A stretch of 41,059 bases of DNA from Clostridiales bacterium. GTDB lineage: Bacteria > Bacillota > Clostridia > Christensenellales > Pumilibacteraceae. Positions within the stretch are counted from its first letter, which is position 1. Each line of letters opens with the position of its first letter. Where the stretch lies: the NCBI GenBank assembly GCA_022508465.1, contig JAFLVB010000007.1, positions 1 through 41,059 of the forward strand, written 5' to 3'. The notes under the pieces are model-generated. The model saw nothing but the letters and a program-made list of their open reading frames with translations, searched no databases and was not told where the DNA came from. Made by a program: the position numbers and the translations under genes. Below are positions 15,859 through 23,873 of this stretch, piece after piece.

Positions 15859-16182
15859 TTAAGCGAAAATGACAAACGGCATAGTTACTCCAAGCATAAA
15901 CAAAACTCTTATATAGAGTATCCACACGATAGCTACCACTACGCTCATAACTATTGCCTTTATGCCATCAACCATAAGCTGATAATCATTACGCCGAGGC
16001 GCAAAGCATACGGACAGTATTCCGAGTACCAATCCTACAACAGGCATAAAAAACGCCATAATTATCGCCCAGCTACCAAGCTTATCTGCTCTAACCTTAG
16101 CAGGCGCTTGACATTGCAAAGCTACGCCGCAAAAACTACAAACATCTCCATTTACTTCGTTTCCGCAATTAGGACAGTTCAA
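15859..16182 (-). CDS. Zinc-ribbon membrane protein with TTG start
   Basis: A 107-residue protein with an N-terminal zinc ribbon (MNCPNCGNEV ... DVCSFCGVA) and two membrane helices (about 37-61 and 73-100) separated by RRNDYQLMVDGIK. The start codon is TTG at 16182: GAGGAGG lies seven bases before it, the zinc ribbon begins immediately, and there is no ATG that would keep the first Cys pair. It is 23 bases after the GalT-like gene, so it belongs to the ileS operon. The role is unknown; the two neighbours may form a heteromeric membrane complex. Confidence 0.8.
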   Translation of the reverse strand: MNCPNCGNEVNGDVCSFCGVALQCQAPAKVRADKLGSWAIIMAFFMPVVGLVLGILSVCFAPRRNDYQLMVDGIKAIVMSVVVAIVWILYIRVLFMLGVTMPFVIFA

Positions 16183-16205
16183 AATATACCTCCTCGGAAT
16201 TTAAT

Positions 16206-17546
16206 TTATTTCACAAGGCTGATTTCCTGCGCTTGCAAGAACGCTGCCATGCCATCCTCGTCGTACGCTCTAATATCGTTAAGGAAAGCAACAAGTGTCT
16301 TTTTGCACTCTTCCTTTACATCCAAAGCCGCCTCTACTGCACCGAGCTGAGACGTGCCCACTTCTTTAAGCAATCTATCTATCATCTTGGCGTGAGCTTC
16401 CATGCCGTCTACAAGGCACATAGGGGTGAATCTAATCTCTTTTGTAAGATATTTTTCGATTGTTTTAAGCTGCTCTTCCACCTTACCGCCGATACGGAAA
16501 ATACCCGCCATAGCGTAGAGGTCGAGGCTACTGAGTGCGCTGTGTTCCTTTTTAGCCTCGCCGCGCATAAATGCAATCTCAACCGTGAATTTGCTTTCTA
16601 TTTTGCGCAAGCTGATAAACACTTTGCCGTCATTCTTTTTATATGCCTCTATAAGTTTAAGAGTGAATTCTATAAGTTTTTCGCGATTGGTGCAGCTCAG
16701 TTTGAGCAAAGAAAGATACCAGTCTGTCTCTACTATATTGATATACGGATAGTCCTTGCTCTTGAATTTACGCTTGTCGTTCGCCTTGTGAATGGGGAGA
16801 AGTTTGCTGCCGCAAACAAAGTGAGCGTGCTCCGCGGTCTTTTCGCTCTCGCCCGTGCAGATGTACCAACCTGGAGTAGCCTCTACAAAGTCGAACATTA
16901 TATTAAGCGCGTCCTCATTAATTTCGAGCGGCTTGTGTTCCTTAACAATGTTTCCGAGGCCGTCAACGTATGCGCGCTTCGCTGCCTTATAATACCAATC
17001 TCCGTCGCCAAGAGAAAGCGGAATATAACGCTCGTTTTGGTGAACGCCGTATCCCTCGCCCTCAAGACACAAGCAGCAACCGGGATAAGAATCTTTAGCG
17101 CCGCAGCAGCCTGCAAAGACAACTTCAAGGTTCTTGTCGCCCTTATTCTCCCATCTATGGAAGTCGGTTATAGCCGAGCCGTTTTTAACTGCGTAATCGA
17201 ACGCCCATTCGAGTGCCTTAGCCTGATTTTTGCTAAGCGACTCAAAGGTGTCCGCCATTTCGCCCGGACGTAAGGAAACGATATCCATAAGCTGAGCATT
17301 AAACAGCTTGCGATCTTCCTCTTTGCAAATACCCTTTTCCTGCGCATAGGCAAACAGGTTGTCTAAGATTGCAAACGGATTTTCGTAGCCCTCGATTTCC
17401 TCTTCATCCACTTCGTAAGCGATGTATTCGCTTAACTCAAGTTTTTGCATAATGAGGTTGCGAACATAAATTTCGTCCGCTTCGTCGAGTAGCAAGTGAA
17501 TTTTAGCATAAGTAATAAGTTTTTCTATATTCAAATAAATATTCAT
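16206..17546 (-). CDS. galT: GalT type-2-like hexose-1-phosphate uridylyltransferase homologue
   Basis: A 446-residue protein. Its N-terminus (IEKLITYAKIHLLLDEADEIYVRN) and its middle (YPGCCLCLEGEGYGVHQNERYIPLSL, then TPGWYICTGES) follow the layout of Firmicutes type-2 galactose-1-phosphate uridylyltransferase, which swaps UMP between UDP-glucose and galactose-1-phosphate. Where the family has HEHFQGG at the active site, this protein has HAHFVCG (H240, H242), so both His are kept but the following residues differ. Total length is about 50 below the usual 490-510. It may therefore have an altered substrate. No other galactose gene is nearby; it lies between rluA-type and zinc-ribbon genes in the ileS operon. 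AAGGAGGGG precedes the ATG. The family assignment is from motif memory only. Confidence 0.6.
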   Translation of the reverse strand: MNIYLNIEKLITYAKIHLLLDEADEIYVRNLIMQKLELSEYIAYEVDEEEIEGYENPFAILDNLFAYAQEKGICKEEDRKLFNAQLMDIVSLRPGEMADTFESLSKNQAKALEWAFDYAVKNGSAITDFHRWENKGDKNLEVVFAGCCGAKDSYPGCCLCLEGEGYGVHQNERYIPLSLGDGDWYYKAAKRAYVDGLGNIVKEHKPLEINEDALNIMFDFVEATPGWYICTGESEKTAEHAHFVCGSKLLPIHKANDKRKFKSKDYPYINIVETDWYLSLLKLSCTNREKLIEFTLKLIEAYKKNDGKVFISLRKIESKFTVEIAFMRGEAKKEHSALSSLDLYAMAGIFRIGGKVEEQLKTIEKYLTKEIRFTPMCLVDGMEAHAKMIDRLLKEVGTSQLGAVEAALDVKEECKKTLVAFLNDIRAYDEDGMAAFLQAQEISLVK

Positions 17547-17557
17547 GATACCCCTCC

Positions 17558-18265
17558 TTATTCGGGTTTAACTACGTTGATATATTTGTCTACCGCGAAG
17601 AATTTCCACGGCGAAGTTTCGGGTGGGAAGACCTTAAACACCATGACCTGTTTGGTCACCGGGTGCTCAAACCTTAAGCTATACGACCAAAGTGCAAGCT
17701 TGTGAGTTTTGGCAAGCGTGTCGCCGCCGTACTTGGCGTCGCCGAATATCGGGCAGCCCTGCCCCATCATTTGCACTCTTGCCTGATGGCTGCGGCCTGT
17801 TATTAGCCTTATGTCAATGAGCGATATTTTATCGTTGACTTCAAGCACATTGTAGTCGAGTATTGCCTTTTTGGCACCCTCTATCATTGCAGGTGCGATT
17901 TTAACCATATTGGCTGCCTCGTCCTTGACAAGATAATTTTCCAGCCTGCCTCGTCTGTCGCGCGGGTGCCCTACCGTAACGGCAAGATACTTCTTTTCAA
18001 AATCGCCCGCTTGAATTTGCTCGCACAGCCTTGATGCCGCTTTACTCGTCCTTGCAAACACCATAACGCCGCCCGTAGGCCTATCCAAACGGTGAACAAG
18101 TCCGATATATGCCTCGCCGGGCTTTTCGTACTTGGCCTTGACATAGTCCTTGACCATAGTCAAAAGGTCACGGTCTGCCGAGCTATCCGCCTGCGTTGGA
18201 ATATTTTGCGGCTTGACCACCACAATTATATGATTATCCTCGTATAAAACGATCAAATCTTCCAT
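17558..18265 (-). CDS. RluA-family pseudouridine synthase
   Basis: A 235-residue enzyme that turns uridine into pseudouridine in rRNA or tRNA. The catalytic motif is HRLDRPTGG (58-66) with Asp61. The family's basic RRGRLENYL segment and RLITGRSHQARVQM are also present. There is no N-terminal S4 domain, so it resembles the short RluA/RluC-catalytic type; the exact target base is unknown. The start is ATG at 18265: GGAGGG lies four bases before it, and it overlaps the upstream stop codon as TAATG. The four extra codons to 18277 would start inside that site. It is followed at 11 bases by the GalT-like gene. Confidence 0.88.
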   Translation of the reverse strand: MEDLIVLYEDNHIIVVVKPQNIPTQADSSADRDLLTMVKDYVKAKYEKPGEAYIGLVHRLDRPTGGVMVFARTSKAASRLCEQIQAGDFEKKYLAVTVGHPRDRRGRLENYLVKDEAANMVKIAPAMIEGAKKAILDYNVLEVNDKISLIDIRLITGRSHQARVQMMGQGCPIFGDAKYGGDTLAKTHKLALWSYSLRFEHPVTKQVMVFKVFPPETSPWKFFAVDKYINVVKPE

Positions 18266-19104
18266 TATACCCTCCAAAACCCGCTGGCGCCGGCAGGCAA
18301 AACTATGCCCTCGCTCGTCGGTAAACAGAGCTCGTACCCTTCATGCTTTCCGCTCGGCAACAACAATGAGAGCATGTTGTCAAGCACAGAGGGTTGCAAC
18401 CCCGTTGTGTAACTATTTATGAGATAAAACAGCGGTCTGTCAGACAGAACGGCGGTCGTAAGTTTTATCAAATCGTACAACCCATCCTCTATCTTCCACA
18501 TTTCGCCGTTAGGTCCGCGCCCGTATGACGGCGGATCCATAATGACTGCGTCGTACTTTTTGCCGCGCTTGATCTCGCGCCCGACAAACTTCATACAATC
18601 GTCTACAATGTACCTGATGCGGTCGGATGCAATACCGCTTATCTCGGCGTTTTGCTTGCACCTATCCACCATCGCCTTAGCCGCGTCGACGTGCGTCACC
18701 TTTGCTCCCGACTTGGCGCAAGCAACAGTCGCGCCGCCCGTATAGCCGAACAAGTTAAGCACGTTAGCCTCTTTTCCTTCGAGTATAGCCCTCATCTTGT
18801 CCCAGTTAGCCGACTGCTCGGGGAAGAGTCCGACATGCTTAAACCCCATGGGCTTTACTATAAAGTTAAGGTCACGGTACGAAATGCGCCACTCGGCGGG
18901 AGTCTTCTTTTTGTACTCCCAGCTGCCGCCGCCCGACTCCGAGCGGTGATAGTGCGCGTTAAGCCCCTTAAACGTGCTAAGGTCTTTGCCCTTCCAAATA
19001 ACCTGCGGGTCGGGCCTAAGCAGATAGACATCCCCCCAGCGTTCGAGCTTTTCGCCGCACGAAGTGGCTATAACTTCGTAATCGCGCCAACCGGTTGCAA
19101 TCAT
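18265..19104 (-). CDS. SAM-dependent rRNA methyltransferase, RlmI-like
   Basis: A 279-residue class I methyltransferase. The SAM pocket is LNLFGYTGGATVACA (116-130), the adenine acid is in VTHVDAAKAM, and the catalytic-type motif IV is DPPSYGRG (190-197). This set resembles the catalytic half of RlmI/RlmK-type 23S rRNA cytosine-C5 or guanine methyltransferases, although the PUA domain of full-length RlmI is absent here. An RNA substrate is likely given the neighbours. Its ATG overlaps the ileS stop codon by four bases and its stop overlaps the start of the RluA gene, so three genes are translationally coupled. Confidence 0.85.
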   Translation of the reverse strand: MIATGWRDYEVIATSCGEKLERWGDVYLLRPDPQVIWKGKDLSTFKGLNAHYHRSESGGGSWEYKKKTPAEWRISYRDLNFIVKPMGFKHVGLFPEQSANWDKMRAILEGKEANVLNLFGYTGGATVACAKSGAKVTHVDAAKAMVDRCKQNAEISGIASDRIRYIVDDCMKFVGREIKRGKKYDAVIMDPPSYGRGPNGEMWKIEDGLYDLIKLTTAVLSDRPLFYLINSYTTGLQPSVLDNMLSLLLPSGKHEGYELCLPTSEGIVLPAGASGFWRV

Positions 19105-22100
19105 ACTCTTTCCACATCCAGCTTAACGTTTAAGCCGTTGATGTTCCATTCCTTGCCGCGCTCCGAGCAAACGACCTTGTCTGCAAGCACGTCCTTAGCG
19201 ATAGAACCTGCCTCCATAATTTCCTTGATCTCGGCAGCGTCGGTTTGATAGTAAATTACTATTCTATCCGTAACTTCAAAGCCGCTTTCCTTACGCATTG
19301 TCTGTATTTTGCTTACAAGCTCGCGCGCAATACCCTCCAAGATAAGCTCTTTGCTTAGCTCTGTATCGAGGATAGCGGTAAGTCCCTTGTCCGACTCGGA
19401 CGCAAAGCCCGGGCGGTTGATTATGCCTATAAGCAAATCCTCCTCTTTAAGACTGACGGTGGTGTCTCCCATTTGAGTCTCAAACACGCCGTTTGCCTTA
19501 ATAGCACCCACAACTGCCTCTGCGTTTGCGGCAAGGTAGTTCCTTATGTCATTGATAAGTTTGCCGTACTTAGGTCCGAGCGTTTTAAGCTGCGGCTTAA
19601 CCTCGTACGTTACATATTCTCCTGCGTCGGAGATAAACTCTATATTCTTTACGTTAAGCTCGTCTCTTATTACTTCCAAAAGACCGCCGTCGATGACGTT
19701 TCTGCCGCAAAGCAATACGCGCTTGAGCGGTTGGCGATTCTTGATATTGGCTGCGTTACGAGCCGCTCTGCCGAGAGCAGCCGCCTCCATTGCGACCTTC
19801 ATACCCTCGCTGAGCTTTGTATCGATAAACTTCTCGTCACAAACGGGGAAGGAAGTCAAATGTACAGATATGGGTGCGTTTTTATCCACGCTGCGCACAA
19901 TGTTTTGGTATATACTTTCGGCGATAAACGGTGTATACGGTGCGGTAAGTCCGACAAGCGTTACAAGCACTTTGTTGAGTGTCATATAAGCCGCAACCTT
20001 GTCGTCGTCCATATCGCTGCCCCAGAATCTGTCGCGGCAACGACGAACATACCAGTTGCTCAGTCCGTCTGTAAAATCGGCGATAAGTCTTGCACTCTCG
20101 GTAATCTTGTATTCGGTGAGGAGCTTGTCCACTTCCTTTATAAGCATGTTAAGTTCGGACAAAATCCACTTGTCCATAAGCGAGAATTTGACTTTGCTAA
20201 AGTCGTACTTGGTCGGGTCGAATTTGTCTATCTCGGCATAAAGCACATAGAACGAATAAGTGTTCCACAGCGTGCCGAGGTACTTGCGTTGCGCTTCGCT
20301 GACTGCTTCTGCGCTAAAACGTGAAGGAAGCCACGGGTTGGACGTAGTGTAAAAATACCATCTTACTGCATCTGCGCCCTGCTTGTCGAGTACAGACCAC
20401 GGGTCTACAACATTGCCCTTGTGCTTGCTCATCTTGATACCGTTCTTGTCGTTGACGTGACCGAGCACTATGCAGTTATTAAACGGCGCTTTGTCGAAGA
20501 TAAGTGTGGAAATTGCAAGTAAGGTATAGAACCAGCCGCGCGTCTGATCCACCGCCTCGGAAATAAAGTCGGCGGGGAAAGTCTTTTCGAACACTTCCTT
20601 GTTTTCAAACGGATAGTGGTATTGCGCAAACGGCATTGAGCCGGAGTCGTACCAGCAGTCTATAACCTCGGGAGTACGGTGCATCTTGCCGCCGCACTTA
20701 CATTTAAATTCTATTTTATCTACATACGGCTTATGGAGTTCGATATCTCCCTCTAAGCCGCCCTCTTTTTTGAGTTCTTCCTTAGAGCCAATAACCTTGA
20801 TCTCGCCGCAGTCCTCGCACACCCAAATGGGTAGCGGAGTACCCCAATAACGGTCACGCGAAAGACCCCAATCTATAACGTTTTCAAGGAAGTTGCCCAT
20901 TCTGCCCGTGCCGATAGTGTCGGGAATCCAATTCACCGACGCATTGTTCTTGAGTAAGCGGTCCCTAAGCTCTGTCACCTTGATAAACCAGGTCGAACGA
21001 GCATAGTATAATAGCGGCGTATCGCATCTCCAGCAGAACGGATAGCTGTGCGTCACTTTAAGTGTCTTTAAGAGCAAGCCGCGAGCTTTAAGTTCCTTGA
21101 TGATATCCTTGTCTGCGTCCTTGCAGAACACTCCTGCATATACGCCCGCCTCTTTTACAAAGCGGCCTCTGTCATCTATAAGCTGAACAAACGGCAAATT
21201 GTATCTGCGGCCCACGCGAGCATCGTCCTCACCGAATGCAGGCGCAATATGAACTACGCCCGTACCGTCGGTAAGCGTTACATATGTGTCGTTTACAACA
21301 TAGTGGCGCTTTTCCTTACCCGAATAAAAATCAAACAACGGCTCATAGCTAAGGCCTTCGTATTCCTTACCCTTTTTGGTTTCGAGGATAGTGTATTCTT
21401 CAAACAGCGTGGGGATAAGTTCTTTGGCAAGGATATAAATCTCGCCGTTTACTTCAATTTTGCTGTATTCATAGTCGGGGTGCATACAAAGCGCCACGTT
21501 GGACGGCAATGTCCAAGGAGTGGTTGTCCAAGCCAAGATGTATACATTGTCCTCTCCTACAACCTTAAACTTGGCAATAGCCGTGGTCTCCTCCACGTCC
21601 TTGTATCCCTGAGCTACCTCGTGCGACGAAAGCGCCGTTCCGCAACGCGGGCAGTACGGCACGATCTTGTGTCCTTTATATATAAGTCCCTTTTTGGCGA
21701 TCTCTTTGAGCGACCACCAAACCGACTCGATGTATTTGTCGTCGTAAGTGACATACGGGTGTTCCATATCTACCCAGTAGCCTACGCGCTCGCTCATTCT
21801 TTCCCATTCGGTCTTGTACTTCCAAACGCTCTGCTTGCACTCGGCGATAAACGGCTCTATGCCGTACTTTTCTATATCCTGCTTGCCGTCCATGCCAAGC
21901 TTTTTTTCGACCTCGAGCTCGACGGGCAGACCGTGAGTATCCCAACCTGCTTTACGCAATACATGGTAGCCCTTCATGGTCTTGTAACGCGGAACAATAT
22001 CCTTCATTACGCGCGTCAAAATATGACCGATATGCGGCTTGCCGTTAGCCGTCGGCGGGCCATCGTAAAAAGAAAATTCTTCGCCGCCCTCTGTTTGCTT

Positions 22101-22196
22101 CATACTTGCGGCAAAAACGTCGTTCTTATTCCAAAAGTCAATAACTTCCTTTTCTCTTTCGACAAAGTCAAGATTAGGATTCACTTTTTCGTACAT
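19101..22196 (-). CDS. ileS: Isoleucyl-tRNA synthetase
   Basis: A 1031-residue class I synthetase for tRNA-Ile. HIGH is seen as GKPHIGHIL (HIGH at 55-58) and the ATP loop as KMSKHKGNVVDP (K588-K591). The editing domain (CP1) carries AWTTTPWTLPSN and the zinc-type Cys sets CPRCGTALS and CKCGGKMH. The length of about 1030 and the KMSKHKGN form point to the type 2 IleRS group, which is typically less sensitive to mupirocin; this is inference. The start has GAGGT eight bases upstream. The leader is only about 17 bases, so T-box control is excluded. It heads a six-gene operon ending at 15382. Confidence 0.97.
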   Translation of the reverse strand: MYEKVNPNLDFVEREKEVIDFWNKNDVFAASMKQTEGGEEFSFYDGPPTANGKPHIGHILTRVMKDIVPRYKTMKGYHVLRKAGWDTHGLPVELEVEKKLGMDGKQDIEKYGIEPFIAECKQSVWKYKTEWERMSERVGYWVDMEHPYVTYDDKYIESVWWSLKEIAKKGLIYKGHKIVPYCPRCGTALSSHEVAQGYKDVEETTAIAKFKVVGEDNVYILAWTTTPWTLPSNVALCMHPDYEYSKIEVNGEIYILAKELIPTLFEEYTILETKKGKEYEGLSYEPLFDFYSGKEKRHYVVNDTYVTLTDGTGVVHIAPAFGEDDARVGRRYNLPFVQLIDDRGRFVKEAGVYAGVFCKDADKDIIKELKARGLLLKTLKVTHSYPFCWRCDTPLLYYARSTWFIKVTELRDRLLKNNASVNWIPDTIGTGRMGNFLENVIDWGLSRDRYWGTPLPIWVCEDCGEIKVIGSKEELKKEGGLEGDIELHKPYVDKIEFKCKCGGKMHRTPEVIDCWYDSGSMPFAQYHYPFENKEVFEKTFPADFISEAVDQTRGWFYTLLAISTLIFDKAPFNNCIVLGHVNDKNGIKMSKHKGNVVDPWSVLDKQGADAVRWYFYTTSNPWLPSRFSAEAVSEAQRKYLGTLWNTYSFYVLYAEIDKFDPTKYDFSKVKFSLMDKWILSELNMLIKEVDKLLTEYKITESARLIADFTDGLSNWYVRRCRDRFWGSDMDDDKVAAYMTLNKVLVTLVGLTAPYTPFIAESIYQNIVRSVDKNAPISVHLTSFPVCDEKFIDTKLSEGMKVAMEAAALGRAARNAANIKNRQPLKRVLLCGRNVIDGGLLEVIRDELNVKNIEFISDAGEYVTYEVKPQLKTLGPKYGKLINDIRNYLAANAEAVVGAIKANGVFETQMGDTTVSLKEEDLLIGIINRPGFASESDKGLTAILDTELSKELILEGIARELVSKIQTMRKESGFEVTDRIVIYYQTDAAEIKEIMEAGSIAKDVLADKVVCSERGKEWNINGLNVKLDVERV

Positions 22197-22219
22197 TAAT
22201 AGATACCTCGTAATGATTA

Positions 22220-22249
22220 ATTATACAACTCTTTCTCGCTGTAAGTCAA
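22220..22249 (-). promoter_or_regulatory. Promoter of the ileS operon
   Basis: On the minus strand TTGACT (22249-22244), 18 bases, TATAAT (22225-22220). The predicted +1 is near 22213. It lies directly behind the SRP RNA terminator. Confidence 0.8.
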
Positions 22250-22278
22250 TTATTTTACTCTACAATTACAGTTTATAA

Positions 22279-22317
22279 CAAAAAACTAAGACAGCACATC
22301 GCTTGACGTACCGTCTT
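22279..22317 (-). terminator. Terminator of the SRP RNA gene
   Basis: On the minus strand a 14-bp stem (TAAGACGGTACGTC with GATGTGCTGTCTTA, three wobble pairs) closes an AAGC loop and is followed by GTTTTTT. Confidence 0.88.
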
Positions 22318-22600
22318 ATCAGCCAAATAAACACCGTGCAACCTATCTCGACAATGTGTACCGAAGCGTTCTCCCACCAGCCGACTCCTTCAAAGCTACC
22401 TCGTGGCACACGCTAAAATCCACTTAGTGCTGCTGCGGTCAGGCCCTGACACGGTTCATGGGATAACATTGCACAAGACCCTGAAATCAACGCCACTTAA
22501 TGGTAACTGGCCTCCCATACGCAAGGCCTCAATAGGTATTCTGTCTCACTGTAGCGGATTGTGAGTACAGGGCACCGCTAGCTCCCCACATAGCACGGCT
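22318..22600 (-). ncRNA. ffs: Signal recognition particle RNA, large Firmicutes type
   Basis: The minus strand carries the conserved Alu-domain sequence near the 5' end (GTGGGGAGCTAGCGGTGCCC, then CCTGTACTCACAATCCGCTA). It also has the S-domain helix 8 with CCATGAACCGTGTCAGG on one side and AGCAGCACTAAGTGG on the other. This RNA forms the core of SRP with Ffh and targets membrane and secreted proteins. The large form of about 270-280 nucleotides with an Alu domain is typical of Bacillus and Clostridia. The 5' end is set by a strong promoter and the 3' end by the terminator; both ends are uncertain by a few bases. The 3' GGCTGAT could pair with the 5' ATCAGCC. The tip of helix 8 reads GCC-TGAC-CGC in place of the usual GGAA loop. 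Confidence 0.95.
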
Positions 22601-22606
22601 GATAAT

Positions 22607-22635
22607 ACTATAACATATTTAAGAGAGTTTGGCAA
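22607..22635 (-). promoter_or_regulatory. Promoter of the SRP RNA gene
   Basis: On the minus strand TTGCCA (22635-22630), 17 bases, TATAGT (22612-22607). The predicted +1 is at about 22600. Confidence 0.85.
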
Positions 22636-22674
22636 GCGTTTTACGCTAATTTTCCGTGTCTTATTTTGGCGGGC

Positions 22675-22705
22675 AAAAAAGCGCAGCATTACGCCACGCT
22701 TTTTT
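22675..22705. terminator. Hairpin with A/T flanks, orphan terminator
   Basis: AAAAAAGCG (22675-22683) and CGCTTTTTT (22697-22705) form a symmetrical stem with T runs on both strands. No gene ends here in either direction, so it may be a remnant or protect the SRP promoter from read-through. Confidence 0.5.
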
Positions 22706-22747
22706 GGCCATCGCACCCATTGGAACGGTATCCGAATAAATTATATC

Positions 22748-22782
22748 AGGTCTTTTGACCTAAGTCAAGACTTTTGACCTAC
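22748..22782. promoter_or_regulatory. Operator-like repeats in front of a small XRE gene
   Basis: AGGTCTTTTGACCT (22748-22761) is a near-complete inverted repeat (AGGTC/GACCT). TTTTGACCTA occurs twice exactly 20 bp apart (22753-22762 and 22773-22782), two turns of the helix, so a protein would meet both on one face. GTCAA/TTGAC (22764-22778) adds a second inverted repeat. They lie just upstream of the -10 box TATAAT (22790-22795). Confidence 0.6.
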
Positions 22783-22801
22783 TATTTTATATAATTTTGA
22801 C

Positions 22802-23002
22802 ATGCCATATCAAGATATAATAAAACAAATTATGCAAGAACGTCACCTAAGCCAGCAAGATCTTGCAGACATACTTGGAGTTAATCAAACGACAATAAGT
22901 CAATGGTTGCTCGGGAAGAAAAAACCGAGCTATGAAAAAATTATGCTAATTTACGAGAAGTTCGGTATTGAACCTAACCTATTGTTTGGTATAGGTAATT
23001 AA
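22802..23002 (+). CDS. Small XRE-family regulator, predicted leaderless
   Basis: A 66-residue single-domain XRE/Cro protein: YQDIIKQIMQERHLSQQDLADI, recognition helix VNQTTISQWLLG, ending KFGIEPNLLFGIGN. The -10 box TATAAT (22790-22795) ends six bases before the ATG and no Shine-Dalgarno site exists, so the transcript should start at the ATG itself. The TTTTGACCTA direct repeats just upstream suggest that the protein represses its own promoter. The gene stands alone between the SRP RNA promoter and a repeat element that ends in a terminator. Confidence 0.85.
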   Translation: MPYQDIIKQIMQERHLSQQDLADILGVNQTTISQWLLGKKKPSYEKIMLIYEKFGIEPNLLFGIGN

Positions 23003-23022
23003 TAAATTTTTAACCATAAAGA

Positions 23023-23163
23023 AGGCCTCTCCCTTATACCTGAGGGAGAGGCTCCGCAAAGCGTAGCGTCGCGGTGGTGAGGGTGTGATTTGGTTATAGT
23101 TTACCCTCCTTAGCCGAGGCGCAAAGTGCCGAGCGCCCTCCCCCTCAAGGGTGAGGGCTTTTT
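23023..23163. repeat. Dispersed repeat family B copy
   Basis: Contains GAGGGAGAGGCTCCGCAAAG and GTCGCGGTGGTGAGGGTGTG, the inverse of the left arm of the copy at 26011. A second part is CCTTAGCCGAGGCGCAAAG and ends in a GCCCTC/GAGGGC hairpin. No coding potential is seen. Confidence 0.65.
23135..23163 (+). terminator. Terminator inside the repeat, after the XRE gene
   Basis: GCCCTC (23135-23140) pairs with GAGGGC (23153-23158), extended by inner CCCT/GGGT pairing, and is followed by TTTTT. Confidence 0.75.
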
Positions 23164-23186
23164 AAGTAGTTTATTACATTCCCCTA

Positions 23187-23215
23187 TTTACAAAATTAGA
23201 TTTATATTGTATAAT
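23187..23215 (+). promoter_or_regulatory. Promoter of the ECF sigma operon
   Basis: TTTACA (23187-23192), 17 bases, TATAAT (23210-23215). The leader of about 100 bases contains TTAAAGT-CAAC-ACTTTAA (23229-23246), a perfect inverted repeat that could be an operator or a hairpin. An additional ECF-type self-promoter cannot be identified with confidence. Confidence 0.65.
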
Positions 23216-23321
23216 TGTATTAACGACGTTAAAGTCAACACTTTAAAAAAATTCTTATTTTTTCCTGTTTTTGGTGAGTAAAATCGCCGATTTGTTCGTT
23301 TAATTAGTAAAGGAGGTGCAA

Positions 23322-23873
23322 ATGACAGATTACGGTGCAAGTAGCTACCACCGCTTTCTGCAAGGAGACCAAAGCGCGCTCGAAGAACTTGTGCGTCTAT
23401 ACGGCGATGCTCTCGTTCGCTTTGCCTACTGCTTTTTGAGCGACTCGTATGCGGCTGAGGACGTTATGGAAGATACCTTTGCCACGTTAATAGTCAAGCG
23501 AAAAAAGTTTACCGAGGGAGCAAAATTCAAGACCTATCTATTCAGCATTGCGCGTAACAAATGTATAGATGTTCTTCGCGCCAAAAAGAGAGTTTTCCGT
23601 CTTGATAACAATGTCGCCAACGTCGTTAAAGGCGACCCCGAGTCCGACGTTATGCTGTCCGAGCGCAACAAGCTGATTTACTTATGTATGCAGCAGCTAA
23701 GCGAAGAATATCGCGAGGTACTAAACTTAGTGTACTTTGAAGGCTTTGATATTCCCGAGGTAAGCAGCATATTACATAAGAGTCGCAAACAGGTGTACAA
23801 TCTCCTTGCACGTGCAAAAACACACCTAAAAGAAATTTTATTAAAGGCAGGTATACAAAATGAGAACTTATAA
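23322..23873 (+). CDS. ECF-type RNA polymerase sigma factor
   Basis: A 183-residue sigma-70 family protein with regions 2 and 4 only. Region 2 contains RFAYCFLSDSYAAEDVMEDT and FKTYLFSIARNKCIDVLR, which bind the -10 element and core polymerase. Region 4 contains LSEEYREVLNLVYFEGFDIP and the helix-turn-helix up to KQVYNLLARAKTHLKE. It should switch on a small regulon. The start is ATG at 23322 with AAAGGAGG six bases upstream; a GTG two codons earlier lies inside that site. It overlaps the next gene by 14 bases. That gene encodes a membrane protein with a short cytoplasmic N-terminus, the arrangement expected for an anti-sigma factor. Confidence 0.92.
   Translation: MTDYGASSYHRFLQGDQSALEELVRLYGDALVRFAYCFLSDSYAAEDVMEDTFATLIVKRKKFTEGAKFKTYLFSIARNKCIDVLRAKKRVFRLDNNVANVVKGDPESDVMLSERNKLIYLCMQQLSEEYREVLNLVYFEGFDIPEVSSILHKSRKQVYNLLARAKTHLKEILLKAGIQNENL

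Noticed and set aside
21249..22199. A 316-residue open frame on the plus strand
   Set aside because: It is the antisense of ileS, has no ribosome site and no plausible protein pattern. Similar long antisense frames at 16233-17273 (antisense to the GalT-like gene) and 10876-11589 (antisense to recD2) are also shadows.
22318..22600. T-box or other riboswitch in front of ileS
   Set aside because: The structured region has its own promoter and terminator and contains the SRP Alu and helix 8 sequences, so it is an independent RNA gene.
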